The notes under the pieces were generated by a model. That model made no database searches. It saw only the letters and a list, made by a program, of their open reading frames with translations, and was not told where the DNA came from. Shown in pieces: positions 17,320-28,013 of a stretch of DNA of 64,000 nucleotides. Source of the DNA: Listeria booriae (GTDB lineage Bacteria; Bacillota; Bacilli; Lactobacillales; Listeriaceae); assembly GCF_000766865.1 (NCBI RefSeq), contig NZ_JNFA01000011.1, forward strand, positions 62,001 to 126,000, written 5' to 3'. Position numbers and translations under genes: made by a program. Numbering within the stretch: the stretch's first letter is position 1; each line of letters begins with the position of its first letter.

Positions 17320-17366
17320 CTCATTTCCTCCAATGGCTTCCGCCGTTTATTTATGGTATAGTCGTC

Positions 17367-17397
17367 ATTATACGGCTTATAGTGAACTCTAAGTCAA
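17367..17397 (-). promoter_or_regulatory. MerR-type promoter of the SDR gene (19-bp spacer)
   Basis: On the minus strand TTGACT (17392-17397) and TATAAT (17367-17372) have near-consensus hexamers but are 19 bp apart. A dyad CTTAGAGTTCACTATAAG spans the spacer. MerR regulators twist such overlong promoters to activate them, so the divergent MerR protein should switch on the SDR gene. Confidence 0.75.
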
Positions 17398-17415
17398 GCA
17401 GTTAGGAGTGATTTT

Positions 17416-17793
17416 ATGTATACAATTGGCGAAACGGCGAAAATCGTGGGTTTAAGCACCTATACATTACGTTATTATGAACAGGAAAAAATTATTACAC
17501 CTTCTCGCAAAACAAGTGGTGAGCGTTATTATAACGAAGAACATCTCAATTGGTTGCGCTTCGTGATTCGTTTGAAAGCGACGCAAATGCCTCTCGCACA
17601 AATTCGGAAATACGCCGAACTATTTTCAGAAGGCGACCACACTGCCGCGCAACGACTCGAGTTATTGCAAGCACATCAGGCGTTTATCCAAGAGCAGCTG
17701 CAACGCTTAATGGAAGTTAATAGTGAACTGGACTACAAAATTACTAATTATGAGCAGTTGATTGCCAATTCAGCCATACAAAAAAACGTTTGA
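17416..17793 (+). CDS. MerR-family transcriptional regulator
   Basis: The 125-residue protein has the MerR winged helix (YTIGETAKIVGLSTYTLRYY, residues 2-21, then the wing around RYYNEEHLNWL) and a C-terminal dimerisation coiled coil. It lacks the Cys residues of metal sensors and resembles the AdhR/electrophile-sensing branch that controls dehydrogenases. It is divergent from the SDR gene, whose promoter has the MerR 19-bp spacer. Confidence 0.93.
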   Translation: MYTIGETAKIVGLSTYTLRYYEQEKIITPSRKTSGERYYNEEHLNWLRFVIRLKATQMPLAQIRKYAELFSEGDHTAAQRLELLQAHQAFIQEQLQRLMEVNSELDYKITNYEQLIANSAIQKNV

Positions 17794-17820
17794 GCTTCCT
17801 GATTAGGAATTTCAAACGTT
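17785..17820. terminator. Bidirectional terminator after the MerR gene
   Basis: AACGTTTGA (17785-17793) pairs with TCAAACGTT (17812-17820). It has A/T tracts on both sides and lies between convergent genes. The left arm overlaps the MerR stop codon. Confidence 0.7.
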
Positions 17821-17829
17821 CTTCAATAC

Positions 17830-18186
17830 TTATTTAGCTAATGGATCTTCGCCAAAACGATTGGCGCCTCTGTCTCCTGCTGTACAGTAAAAGACTAGCA
17901 TGATAATCCAACCAACAAGCGGGATTAATGCCATTAAAATGAACCAACCGCTTTTGTTTGTATCGTGTAAACGACGAACGCCTAGACTAATCATTGGTAA
18001 TAATACAATTAGTCCTAGTAGTCCATCCACATAATAAATGAACTCACTAACATAACTGAAAATCCCCAATACGAAGAAAATCAACCAAACCGCTAACCAA
18101 GCATACCAATATTCTGAACGACTAGCTCTACCGCTGAAGTTCGCATAGTTCCCCCAAAAAGCTTTAAATGCTTCTGAAAATCCCAT
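17830..18186 (-). CDS. DUF805 family membrane protein
   Basis: The 118-residue protein matches DUF805: a starting segment FKAFWGNYANFSGRASRSEYW, three to four TM helices, the conserved RRLHDTNKSGW and a C-terminal DRGANRFGEDP. The function of the family is unknown; it is an inner membrane protein often encoded alone. GGAG-type binding site and stop suggest a single-gene unit. Confidence 0.9.
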   Translation of the reverse strand: MGFSEAFKAFWGNYANFSGRASRSEYWYAWLAVWLIFFVLGIFSYVSEFIYYVDGLLGLIVLLPMISLGVRRLHDTNKSGWFILMALIPLVGWIIMLVFYCTAGDRGANRFGEDPLAK

Positions 18187-18270
18187 TTTTTAAGCAACTC
18201 CTTTTTTATTTCTGTTAAACGTCCATTCTACCATATACCCGTATCTATTAGCGAGTTAAACTGCGATTTT

Positions 18271-20454
18271 TTACATTTTTGCGATGAGGTGCCATTGGAA
18301 TGTTTGGAAATCGCCTTTTAGTGTGGTTGGTATTTTTAATCCGCTGTACATTAATTCGTCTCCGCCGAAAACTTGTTTTGTTGCGTTTATTTTATACTCC
18401 GCGTCTTTATTTAGACCTGCTAGTTTGAGAGTCTGCAATGGTTTTGCGGGAACTGCGAGTACTTGGAAATAGAATACGACGGCCTCGGTTTTAGTTTTAT
18501 CGACGAACATCCAGGCTGTTTCGTTGCCTTCAAATGGGCTTTTTAGACGGTAAAAATCACCGAATTGGATGAGTGGACGGATTTCTTTGTATGTTTGGAT
18601 TTGTTGTTTGATGGTTTCTTTTTCGGTGTCGGTGAGTTTTGTTAAATCTAGTTCATAGCCTAGGTTTCCGGACATTGCTACATTGCCGCGGATTTCTAGC
18701 GATGTGTGCCGTTTGACTTGGTGATTTGGGGCAACAGAGACGTGGGCGCCCATTGTAACTATTGGGTAGACTAGACTTGTTCCGTATTGAATTTTCAGGC
18801 GGGAGATTGCGTCAGTGTTATCGCTAGTCCATGTTTGTGGCATGTAATATAACATACCTGGATCGAAACGACCGCCTCCACCTGAGCAACTTTCGAATAG
18901 AATATCTGGAAATTCAGTGGTTATTCGATTCATAACATCGTATACGCCCAAAATGTGACGATGCGCGATTTCTTGTTGTTGCTCTTTTGGAAAATGGGCG
19001 GAACCTACCTCTGTTAAATGGCGATTCATGTCCCACTTTACATATTTTATCGGGACCTCTTTTAGAATCGTTGTCATTTGATTCACTATGGCCAAACGGA
19101 CGTCTTCGCGTGAAAAATCGAGAACGAGTTGGTTTCTGCTTTCTGAGCGTCTTCGTTCTGGAACATGTAGGCACCAGTCAGGATGGTCGCGATATAAATC
19201 GCTGTCTACTGAAATCATTTCTGGCTCAAACCAAAGACCAAATGCCATGTCTAGGTTATTGATTTTTTCTGCTAGCTTTGTTAATCCATGTGGCAATTTT
19301 TCTTTGTTGAGAAACCAGTCGCCTAATGAGGTCTTATCGGAATTTCGTTTACCAAACCAGCCATCGTCTAAAACTAGAAGTTCCATACCAAGCTTGCTTC
19401 CTATTTTTGCGATGTCCAGAATCTTTTTTTCTGTGAAGTCAAAGTAAGTCGCTTCCCAGTTGTTTACTAGGATTGGACGTTCTTTGTCGCGGTAAGCGCC
19501 TCGCAGTAGGTGATTTTGATAGAAATGGTGCAATTGTCTGGACATGTCGCCAAGGCCTTTGTCGGAATAAACCATGACCACTTCGGGGGTTTGGAATGTT
19601 TCGCCTTGCTTTAATTGCCAATTGAAATTGAAAGAATGTATTCCAAAATTGACGCGCGTCGTTGCAAACTGGTCTACTTCAACGGTTGCTTCGAAATTGC
19701 CACTGTAAACAAAATGGAAGCCGTAAACATCGCCTTGTTCTTCGGTTGTCGTTTTTCGGAGCAAGGCAATGAAGGGATTTTGTTGATGACTGCTGGCACC
19801 ACGAAGGCTTTCAACGCTTTGTATGCCGCGGCGTATGGGACCTCTTTCTATTTGGCGTTCGTTTCCCCAAGCGCCAGGCAAAGTTAGGAGATCATACTCG
19901 CCATCTTTAAAATCAACACTGGCACTTGCGGCTTTCAAAATTTGCAATGTATTGTCACCATTATTTATGAAGCGGGCTGATCTAGTGATGATATTGTATT
20001 CTGTAAACACGGCGTATTGCAAAACAACCTGTAGCTTCAGAACCTCGTCCACTATCGTGATTTCAAGCGTATCCACATCACTTCCATGCGTTGCCGGCAA
20101 ACCGTCTAGCGTGCCTTTTCCTGAATAGATGCGGTGCGATCCATAGCGCAAATCAGAAACCGTCGTACCGTCCGGCCCCTTCACTTGGTACGCAGGTTTT
20201 CGAAAATCTGTATTGCCATATTGCGGATATTCCTGAGGTAGCGAATCCAGCGAAAACGTCTCGTCACCTATTTCCACACTGGGCGAGAAATCACGTTTTA
20301 TGAACGTCAAATCATTGGAACCGCGATATTCTCGCAATTTTTTGCCATAATACAAATGCGCCAAATAGCCGTCACGAACTACGCCTAACACATAACTAAC
20401 GTCCTTACCGCGCAAATGAAATATCCGCCGTGCCTCATCATAACTAATGCTCAT
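18271..20454 (-). CDS. GH36 alpha-galactosidase
   Basis: The 727-residue cytosolic enzyme (no signal peptide) is a full-length GH36 alpha-galactosidase of the AgaA/RafA type. It has the N-terminal beta-sandwich, the (beta/alpha)8 barrel and a C-terminal beta domain. The nucleophile is D475 in KYVKWDMNRHL, the acid/base is D545 in WTSDNTDAI, and the substrate loop SCSGGGGRFD is intact. It removes terminal alpha-galactose from melibiose, raffinose or stachyose. It is the last gene of an operon with a GH42 beta-galactosidase and a sugar ABC importer. Confidence 0.94.
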   Translation of the reverse strand: MSISYDEARRIFHLRGKDVSYVLGVVRDGYLAHLYYGKKLREYRGSNDLTFIKRDFSPSVEIGDETFSLDSLPQEYPQYGNTDFRKPAYQVKGPDGTTVSDLRYGSHRIYSGKGTLDGLPATHGSDVDTLEITIVDEVLKLQVVLQYAVFTEYNIITRSARFINNGDNTLQILKAASASVDFKDGEYDLLTLPGAWGNERQIERGPIRRGIQSVESLRGASSHQQNPFIALLRKTTTEEQGDVYGFHFVYSGNFEATVEVDQFATTRVNFGIHSFNFNWQLKQGETFQTPEVVMVYSDKGLGDMSRQLHHFYQNHLLRGAYRDKERPILVNNWEATYFDFTEKKILDIAKIGSKLGMELLVLDDGWFGKRNSDKTSLGDWFLNKEKLPHGLTKLAEKINNLDMAFGLWFEPEMISVDSDLYRDHPDWCLHVPERRRSESRNQLVLDFSREDVRLAIVNQMTTILKEVPIKYVKWDMNRHLTEVGSAHFPKEQQQEIAHRHILGVYDVMNRITTEFPDILFESCSGGGGRFDPGMLYYMPQTWTSDNTDAISRLKIQYGTSLVYPIVTMGAHVSVAPNHQVKRHTSLEIRGNVAMSGNLGYELDLTKLTDTEKETIKQQIQTYKEIRPLIQFGDFYRLKSPFEGNETAWMFVDKTKTEAVVFYFQVLAVPAKPLQTLKLAGLNKDAEYKINATKQVFGGDELMYSGLKIPTTLKGDFQTFQWHLIAKM

Positions 20455-20471
20455 TTTTTACGAGACCTCCG

Positions 20472-22460
20472 TTACTTTTTTAAAATTTTCACATCATGGG
20501 CTGGAAGTGTCATGAAATTCGAGATGTTTTCGCTATTTATCAGCTCCGCGAACGTTCCGCCAATGTCAAAAACCTGCGTCTTGTCTGTGTGGTTTAAGAA
20601 GAAATAGTACGTCGTCTCACCCTTCTGACGAGCCGTAACTTCAACACCTGCTGGCACTGCAAAAGGAGGCGTAATGTCCGCCGCATCCAAACAATCACGT
20701 AACAGCTGCTCTAAATACGCCGTCTCAGGTTGCGTCCCAACATAATACGCCGTCCCAGCGCCATGCTGATTCACCGTCACCGCAGGCATTCCCGCCACAT
20801 AACCATCCTTGAACGATGCAATAGCTTTCGCGCCGCGCAAATGAATCACTTCTTCCCAAACCGCAATGTCCACATCGCCGTACGCCGTCTGGATTTGATG
20901 TGTCGTTCCGCGTTTCATCGGAGCAAACTCTTCCACATAAATACCCAACACATCACGATAAGCCCCCGGATAGCCACCCAAGTACACCCGCTCATTCTCA
21001 TCCACAATCCCGCTAAAGAAATTCGCAACAAAATGACCACCCTGCTCCACATAACTCGCGACTTTATCCGCAAACTCTCGCGACACTTGATAGCTCGCCG
21101 GTGCAAACACAAGTTTATAACCTGACAAGTCTTCATTCGGATGCACAAAGTCCACGCGAACATTCAAGCGATGCAACACTTTATAATAAGCCAATAATTG
21201 ACGCATATAAGTCACTAAATCAGACGGTTTCGAATCAAGCTCCAAAGCCCACCAATTCTCCCAGTCAAAAATAATCGCCACTTGCGCATCAAATTCTGAA
21301 CCAACAAGTTCATCTAACCGTTTCAATTCCTGCCCTAACTCCGCAACTTCTTTGAAATTCCGGCTTTCTTCATCACCAGAATGCGGCACCATCCCACTAT
21401 GAAACTTCTCCGCGCCACCTTGTGATGCCCGCCATTGGAAAAACATGATTCCGTCCGCACCGTGCGCAACCGATTCATAACTCCAAAGTCGCATGATTCC
21501 AGGTGTTTTCGCCCCATTCTGACTACGCCAATTCACCGCACTCGCCGCTTGTTCCATAAGTAAAAACGGCTTTTTCTTCAAACTCCGCGTCAAATCATGC
21601 GCCATGAACTGCGCATACGGAATCTCATCATACGGATCAGGATACGCGTCCCACGACACCAAATCCATCTCTGCGCCCCATTTAAAGCCATCAATCGGCT
21701 TATGCAGCCCCATCAAATTTGTCATAATCGGAATGTCCGCCGAAAATTCCCGTATAATATCCCGCTCCATTTTATATAAATCAAGCAAAGAATCGCTCAT
21801 AAATCGCTTGAAATCTACCTGCTGATTCGGATTCGCATACGTTGGCGTTTTTCCAGGCAAAAAAATCTCTTCCCATTCATAGTAACGCTGACTCCAAAAA
21901 TCCGTCGACCAACTCACATTCAACTGCTCTACCGTCTCATATTTCCCCTTCAACCAAACCTGAAACTCCGTCTGGCACTTTCCGCAATAACACTCGCCAA
22001 TATGGCATCCGTATTCATTATTAATATGCCACATCACAAGCGCCGGATGATCATGGTAACGCTCCGCCACTTTTCGCGTCAAAGCTCCCGCAAGCCGCGC
22101 ATAATCCTCACTATTCGGGCAATAATGCTGCCTAGACCCAGGCAACAATCGCACGCCGTCCACATCCACCGGCAACGAATCCGGATATTTCCGCGCAATC
22201 CAAGCAGGAGGCGCCGCCGTTCCCGTCGCCAAATCCGCACCAATCCTATTTTCCGCAAGCATATTCATGATTTTATCGAGCGTCGTGAAATCGTACGTCT
22301 CCTCATTCGGCTGCAACTTCGCCCAACTAAAAATATTCACACTCACATAATTCACGCCCGCCTTCTTCATCAAGCGCATGTCCTCTAGCCAAACCGACTC
22401 GTCCCACTGCTCTGGGTTATAATCTCCACCATAATAAAAATTTTGCTGTTCTCGCAACAT
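20472..22460 (-). CDS. GH42 beta-galactosidase
   Basis: The 662-residue enzyme has the GH42 barrel. The acid/base is E149 in WHINNEYGCHIGECYCGKC and the nucleophile is E303 in FLLMEQAASAVNW. The Cys cluster (152, 157, 159, 162) forms the zinc site of many GH42 enzymes. A trimerisation domain and a small C-terminal domain follow. It lacks a signal peptide and probably hydrolyses beta-galactosides or arabinogalacto-oligosaccharides taken up by the ABC system. Its stop is 17 bp from the GH36 start. Confidence 0.94.
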   Translation of the reverse strand: MLREQQNFYYGGDYNPEQWDESVWLEDMRLMKKAGVNYVSVNIFSWAKLQPNEETYDFTTLDKIMNMLAENRIGADLATGTAAPPAWIARKYPDSLPVDVDGVRLLPGSRQHYCPNSEDYARLAGALTRKVAERYHDHPALVMWHINNEYGCHIGECYCGKCQTEFQVWLKGKYETVEQLNVSWSTDFWSQRYYEWEEIFLPGKTPTYANPNQQVDFKRFMSDSLLDLYKMERDIIREFSADIPIMTNLMGLHKPIDGFKWGAEMDLVSWDAYPDPYDEIPYAQFMAHDLTRSLKKKPFLLMEQAASAVNWRSQNGAKTPGIMRLWSYESVAHGADGIMFFQWRASQGGAEKFHSGMVPHSGDEESRNFKEVAELGQELKRLDELVGSEFDAQVAIIFDWENWWALELDSKPSDLVTYMRQLLAYYKVLHRLNVRVDFVHPNEDLSGYKLVFAPASYQVSREFADKVASYVEQGGHFVANFFSGIVDENERVYLGGYPGAYRDVLGIYVEEFAPMKRGTTHQIQTAYGDVDIAVWEEVIHLRGAKAIASFKDGYVAGMPAVTVNQHGAGTAYYVGTQPETAYLEQLLRDCLDAADITPPFAVPAGVEVTARQKGETTYYFFLNHTDKTQVFDIGGTFAELINSENISNFMTLPAHDVKILKK

Positions 22461-22478
22461 TCCAATAACCTCCCCATT

Positions 22479-23303
22479 TTACTTGAGCGCACTGCCCAGC
22501 ATTCCTGAAATAAAGTGTTTTTGCAACATCAAGAAGAAAATAATAATCGGGATCGTCGCAAAAGTAATCCCCGTCATCACTTGCCCATAATCCGTAAACG
22601 ACACGCCCATCAAGCTTGAAAGCGCCACCGGGAACGTATACATCTCACTCGAAGTCGTTACAACAAGCGGCCACATAAAGTTATTCCACTGCGTCATAAA
22701 CAAGAAAATCGACGTCGCAGCAAGCGCAGGTTTCATAGATGGCAACACAATTTGAAAGAAAATCCGATACTCCCCCGCCCCGTCCAATCGTGCCGACTCC
22801 AACAGTTCACTCGGAAACGCCATGAAATTTTGCCGCATTAAAAAGATCGCGAAAGGATAACATAATTGTGGTACAATCAACGCAAAATACGTATTTAACA
22901 ACTCAAAATTCGACATTAATTTAAATAACGGTATCACGGTCGCCTGCGAAGGTATCATCATCGATAACATGAACATTAAGAAAATCAAATTTGCCCCGCG
23001 AAATCGGAATTTTGCAAGCACGTAAGCCGCCGCCGTACAAATCGCCAATGCCAAAATCACATAAGCACCTGACACTAGTAAAGAATTAAATAACACCCGG
23101 TAAATTCCGATATTATCATTCAAATTCACCAGATTCGTAATAAATTCTTTCCCTGGCAACAACGTAATCGGTTTCGAAAACATTTTACTCGAGTGGTTCG
23201 TCGCGCCGATCAACATCCAATAAAACGGAAAAATCGAAATAACCATAAAAATCGAGAGCAATACATATCTACCAATCGTCCTGCCTAACATTCTCTCACT
23301 CAT
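22479..23303 (-). CDS. Sugar ABC transporter permease (MalG/CUT1 type)
   Basis: The 274-residue protein has six TM helices and the EAA loop ESARLDGAGEYRIFFQIVLPSMKPAL, which contacts the ATPase. It is the second permease of a CUT1 oligosaccharide importer. Its start overlaps the stop of the first permease by 4 bp, showing translational coupling. No ATPase gene is in the operon, so a shared MsmX-type ATPase is likely. Confidence 0.93.
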   Translation of the reverse strand: MSERMLGRTIGRYVLLSIFMVISIFPFYWMLIGATNHSSKMFSKPITLLPGKEFITNLVNLNDNIGIYRVLFNSLLVSGAYVILALAICTAAAYVLAKFRFRGANLIFLMFMLSMMIPSQATVIPLFKLMSNFELLNTYFALIVPQLCYPFAIFLMRQNFMAFPSELLESARLDGAGEYRIFFQIVLPSMKPALAATSIFLFMTQWNNFMWPLVVTTSSEMYTFPVALSSLMGVSFTDYGQVMTGITFATIPIIIFFLMLQKHFISGMLGSALK

Positions 23304-24166
23304 TTTTTATCAGCTCCCGTAAATTTGAATTGTAAGAACGACAGCACGGCAACGATAATTACGACTACATAAGCCACTGCCGACGCATAACTGAAGTCAA
23401 AATATTTAAATCCGTTTTGATAAATATACAAGCCAAGCGTCATCGTCGAATCCGCCGGTCCACCTTTTGTTAAGTTGAATGGTTCGTCAAACAGTTGCAG
23501 CGTCCCAATCGTCGACAAGATTGCCGTAAACAAAATCACTGGCTTCAACTGCGGAATCGTGATGCTGAAAAACTGTCGTATCTTCCCAGCACCATCCATA
23601 TCCGCCGCTTCATACGTATCTTCCGGTATATTTTGCAACGCCGCCAAATAAATGACCATATTGTAACCCGTCCAACGCCAAATCATCGCCAAAATAATCG
23701 ATACTTTCGACCAACTCGCCGAAGAAAGCCAAGGAATCGGTCCAATCCCTATGTACGACAACAAATTATTAATCAGTCCAGAATCCTGCAACATAATCGA
23801 AAATAGCAAAGAATACGCAACAAGCGATGTCACCGCCGGCAAATAAAAGCCAACTCGGAAAAACCCTTTCCATTTCAATAACTTATTATTCAACACCGTC
23901 GCCAAAACAAGCCCTAAAAACAGCATAATCGGCACTTGAAAAATAAAGATAATAAACGTATTCTTCAAAGCTTTCCAAAAAATTTCATCATGCAACAATC
24001 GCTCATAATTCGCAAGTCCCGCAAACGAAGTCTCCCCGCCATTACTCGTTTGAAAACTCAATACAAAGGACGAAATAATCGGATACAAAATAAACACAAC
24101 AAACAGCAACACCGACGGTAAAATAAATACATACGGAAAAGTCTTACTTCTACTCAAAATGTCCAT
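23300..24166 (-). CDS. Sugar ABC transporter permease (MalF/CUT1 type)
   Basis: The protein of about 288 residues has an N-terminal TM helix (FPYVFILPSVLLFVVFILYP), then five more, and the EAA loop YEAADMDGAGKIRQFFSITIPQLKP. The longer frame from 24205 is an artefact. Start choice is delicate: AAAGGAG ends two bases before the ATG at 24166, and TTG at 24157 has better spacing. It pairs with the MalG-type protein encoded next. Confidence 0.92.
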   Translation of the reverse strand: MDILSRSKTFPYVFILPSVLLFVVFILYPIISSFVLSFQTSNGGETSFAGLANYERLLHDEIFWKALKNTFIIFIFQVPIMLFLGLVLATVLNNKLLKWKGFFRVGFYLPAVTSLVAYSLLFSIMLQDSGLINNLLSYIGIGPIPWLSSASWSKVSIILAMIWRWTGYNMVIYLAALQNIPEDTYEAADMDGAGKIRQFFSITIPQLKPVILFTAILSTIGTLQLFDEPFNLTKGGPADSTMTLGLYIYQNGFKYFDFSYASAVAYVVVIIVAVLSFLQFKFTGADKK

Positions 24167-24234
24167 TCTCCTTTCAAAAACAGGGAAGGCAGAAGAACAA
24201 CACATTGTTCCCCGCCCTCACCATGTTGGCTGTT

Positions 24235-25515
24235 TTACTGTTGAATTCGGTTAGCTAAACTTTTCTTCGCTGCTTCAAGCGCTTTCTTCACATTTTCGCC
24301 TTCCAAAACTTTAGATTGTGCTTTTACCGCTTCGTCTTTTGCAATCGAGTAATTTCCTGTGTAGTTCGCTGGTTTGATATCGTCCATTTGATTCGCGAAT
24401 AACTGCCAAATATTTTCTTGTGTGAAATAATCGCCCGCATTTTTGAATGTATCGGTTTCATAAACGGTGTTGAGCGATGGGAATAAACCTCCCTCACTCA
24501 TTGCTAACTCTTGTATATCGTTAGACGTGCTGAAATATTTCAAGAACTTGTATGCTTCGTCTGATTTCTCACTTGCCGATGGAATCATGAAATTACTACC
24601 GCCATTATTTGCCGCATGATTGCCACCTTTTTCAAAAGCAGGAATCGGGAATACGCTCCATTTACCAGCTAAGTCTGGTGCTTGTTGAATTAATGAACCA
24701 GAGAACCATGCGCCAGTTGGTGCTGTCACTACTTCCCCATTCGCCAAGGCGCTAACCCAAGGATCCCAGCCAGACGTGTTTTTCGAAACGCCAGCGTCTT
24801 TGATTTTTTGTACCATGCTCATTGCTTTTTCGGACTCATCAGAAGTAAATGCGATATCGCCTTTGTCATCAAAATAGAACGTGCCGAGCGTGTTTAGCAT
24901 GATGCGGTATTGCCCATCATCGTTGTTGTAATCCATACCAATCATATCTTTACCTGTTTTTGCTTTAATTGTTTTACCTGCCGCAATGTAATCATCCCAT
25001 GTTTCAATCGATTTCGGATCAACGCCTGCTTGTTTGAAAATATCTGTACGATAGAAAACGCCTGCTGGCCCCGCATCAAATGGGAATCCGTAAATTTTAT
25101 CATTTTTACTTAAAAGACTTACTTTATACTCTGGGAATTTACTCTTTTCATCGTCAAAACCTTTATCAGACAAGTTGACAAAGCCTTTCGGGAAGTTCTC
25201 TAAGTACCCTTGCACCTGGTCATCTTCAATTAGCAAAATGTCCGGCAAGCCTTTACCACCAGCTTGTAAGCCTGTTGTGATTTTTTGATACGCATCTGTG
25301 TTACTCATTTCTACGACTTTTAGTTTGAAGCCTGGGTTATCTTTCTCGTATTCTTTCGCTGCACCTTCCAAAGCTTTAACATTCACATTCCAAGCCCAAG
25401 CAGTCAGTTCTTTTTTATTTTCGTTTACGCTATCTGAGCTTCCCCCTCCACACCCTGCTACAACTAACATGACAGCCATACTTACCATTAAAAGTATTGC
25501 AAAACGCTTCTTCAT
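24235..25515 (-). CDS. Sugar-binding lipoprotein of the galactoside ABC importer
   Basis: The 426-residue family 1 binding protein has a lipoprotein signal ending VVAGCGGG (Cys about residue 22). The ligand fold carries GLQAGGKGLPDILLIEDDQV and the C-terminal YSIAKDEAVKAQSKV. It catches an oligosaccharide for the two permeases downstream. The adjacent GH36 and GH42 enzymes suggest alpha- and beta-galactosides such as raffinose or galactan fragments. GGAGGGG precedes the ATG. Confidence 0.93.
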   Translation of the reverse strand: MKKRFAILLMVSMAVMLVVAGCGGGSSDSVNENKKELTAWAWNVNVKALEGAAKEYEKDNPGFKLKVVEMSNTDAYQKITTGLQAGGKGLPDILLIEDDQVQGYLENFPKGFVNLSDKGFDDEKSKFPEYKVSLLSKNDKIYGFPFDAGPAGVFYRTDIFKQAGVDPKSIETWDDYIAAGKTIKAKTGKDMIGMDYNNDDGQYRIMLNTLGTFYFDDKGDIAFTSDESEKAMSMVQKIKDAGVSKNTSGWDPWVSALANGEVVTAPTGAWFSGSLIQQAPDLAGKWSVFPIPAFEKGGNHAANNGGSNFMIPSASEKSDEAYKFLKYFSTSNDIQELAMSEGGLFPSLNTVYETDTFKNAGDYFTQENIWQLFANQMDDIKPANYTGNYSIAKDEAVKAQSKVLEGENVKKALEAAKKSLANRIQQ

Positions 25516-25541
25516 TCTTTACCCCTCCATTTTTGTAATCG

Positions 25542-25642
25542 CTAACATTTGTTAGTTTGTGAAATCCCTCGTTGTGCTTCATCATCAGAATAACAAGTTT
25601 TTAGTTAAAAGTCAATCATTTTTACTACATATTTAGTAAAAA
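25542..25642. promoter_or_regulatory. Promoter and two operators of the galactoside operon
   Basis: The minus-strand promoter is TTGACT (25610-25615) and TATTCT (25587-25592), spaced 17 bp. TTTTTACTA (25619-25627) and TAGTAAAAA (25634-25642) form a perfect 9-bp inverted repeat with a 6-base centre just upstream of the -35. CTAACA-TT-TGTTAG (25542-25555) lies in the leader. The first repeat also matches half-sites near the LacI gene's own start (TTTACTAG about 26685, TTAGTAAA about 26737 and 26768), so it is the likely operator. Confidence 0.65.
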
Positions 25643-25647
25643 TAAAA

Positions 25648-25669
25648 AACCTTGAAATTTATCAAGGTT
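25648..25669 (-). terminator. Terminator of the LacI-family gene
   Basis: AACCTTGA and TCAAGGTT pair around a 6-base loop. The minus strand continues TTTTTATTTTT, an intrinsic terminator 9 bp past the stop. Confidence 0.75.
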
Positions 25670-25677
25670 TCATCGCT

Positions 25678-26679
<1,002 letters not shown>

Positions 26680-26775
26680 TTATAAGTATTTACTAGCTTT
26701 ATTATAGAGCTTATGTGAAAAATTTGCTAGGAATAGTTAGTAAAAAACACGATTTTTTTATATTTTTTTAGTAAA

Positions 26776-27010
26776 AGAACCTGAGACATAACTAATTTCC
26801 ACACAAAATAAGCAGGAAACCGCGACCCCCTTTTTCGGGTAAGACGTGTTTCCTGCTATACACAAATCGAGCGAAAGCGTTTGTATTCAGGGAGTTTGGT
26901 GGAAGCCGGAAGCGGAGCATACTCGTGTATGTGAGAACCGGAAGTCCGCCAAACTCCCTGAATGCGAGCGCTTGTCGCCGATTTATTTGGGTTATGTCCC
27001 AAACTCTCTT
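26776..27010. repeat. Dispersed double-hairpin element, copy 2 (inverted)
   Basis: This copy lies in the opposite orientation to copies 1 and 3. Across its central palindrome (CGCATTCAGGGAGTTTGG through CCAAACTCCCTGAATAC on its own forward strand) it differs from copy 1 by one base. Its second hairpin reads AAGCAGGAAAC paired with GTTTCCTGCTT, unlike the AAAGCAAAA/TTTTGCTTT arms of copy 1, so the arms changed together. The ends GGGACATAAC and GTTATGTCTC are inverted copies. It starts 4 bp after the stop of the NiCoT gene. It makes up most of the 347-bp gap between the NiCoT and LacI genes; the remainder is AT-rich with LacI half-sites. Confidence 0.88.
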
Positions 27011-27014
27011 CGCG

Positions 27015-28013
27015 CTATAATCTTTTTTGCCGTCGATAAATCAGCATGGCGCAGAACCATATTAATAGGAACGAGAGCATCAATGTGATTCCAAAACCAT
27101 TAAAATCAATACCGTTAATGAAATGCACAACCGCACCGTTCAAGTCTGTATAGCTTAGCAAGAACTGCATTAATATTGTGCCACCGACAACAACTGCCGA
27201 AACAACTGAAATCACCGTGACGATAACATTATAACGATAGCGACGTTTATGGTTGTCATATGCCCAACCGTATGTTTGACTCATTATGATACTATCTAAT
27301 GTATCAAATAAGCACATACCCGCCAAAAAGGACAATGGTAAGCATAACAAGCCAATCGCTGGAACAGTCGCACTAGACTGCACGCTCAGTGTAATCAGCC
27401 CAATCTCTGTCGCCGTATCAAACCCAAGCCCAAACAAAAAGCCAATCGGATAAATATGCCAACTTTTTGTTACAAACTTGTTGAGCGGTTCTACAAGACG
27501 AACAATAAACCCGCGGGACGCCAATGCGTCGTCCATGCCAGTTCCATTTCGCTCTGCCGCCATTAATTTTCGCAATGAAATGATATTCGAAATTGCAATT
27601 AAAATCAGGAAAGTACCCGCTACAACTGTGCCGATTGCTGGACCGTAATCTGTAATGAAAGCCCATTTTCCCGTTAATTTTCCTGTCACCCATATGAGCA
27701 CGAAAATCATTAGAATGACTACCGTTGAATGCCCCATGGAGAAGAAAAATCCGACACCGTTTCCGTCTGTCTTTCTACTTACTAATTTGCGCACCGTATT
27801 GTCAATTGCTACAATGTGGTCCGCGTCAAAAGCATGCCTTGCCCCGTAAGAATATGCAAGAATCGCACTTGCAAGTAATGCTGGTGTTGTCTGGACATAG
27901 ATGAGCAATAACACGACCGCAACTATGTGGATCAGAACAACAAGTAATGCATAAAGTGGAATCGAAGTTGTTTTCCGCATCCCTTGTTCGCTTCCTTTCG
28001 CCTGAAAATTCAT
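27015..28013 (-). CDS. Nickel/cobalt transporter of the NiCoT family
   Basis: The 332-residue membrane protein carries the NiCoT signature RHAFDADHIVAIDN (HX4DH, about residues 59-72) in the second TM helix. The other conserved motifs FFSMGHSTVV and LGFDTATEIG are also present, with about eight TM segments in total. It takes up Ni2+ or Co2+ by secondary transport. No nickel enzyme or riboswitch lies beside it, so the metal is undecided. The ATG at 28013 has a weak binding site; 27980 (MRKTTSIPL) is an alternative. Confidence 0.92.
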   Translation of the reverse strand: MNFQAKGSEQGMRKTTSIPLYALLVVLIHIVAVVLLLIYVQTTPALLASAILAYSYGARHAFDADHIVAIDNTVRKLVSRKTDGNGVGFFFSMGHSTVVILMIFVLIWVTGKLTGKWAFITDYGPAIGTVVAGTFLILIAISNIISLRKLMAAERNGTGMDDALASRGFIVRLVEPLNKFVTKSWHIYPIGFLFGLGFDTATEIGLITLSVQSSATVPAIGLLCLPLSFLAGMCLFDTLDSIIMSQTYGWAYDNHKRRYRYNVIVTVISVVSAVVVGGTILMQFLLSYTDLNGAVVHFINGIDFNGFGITLMLSFLLIWFCAMLIYRRQKRL

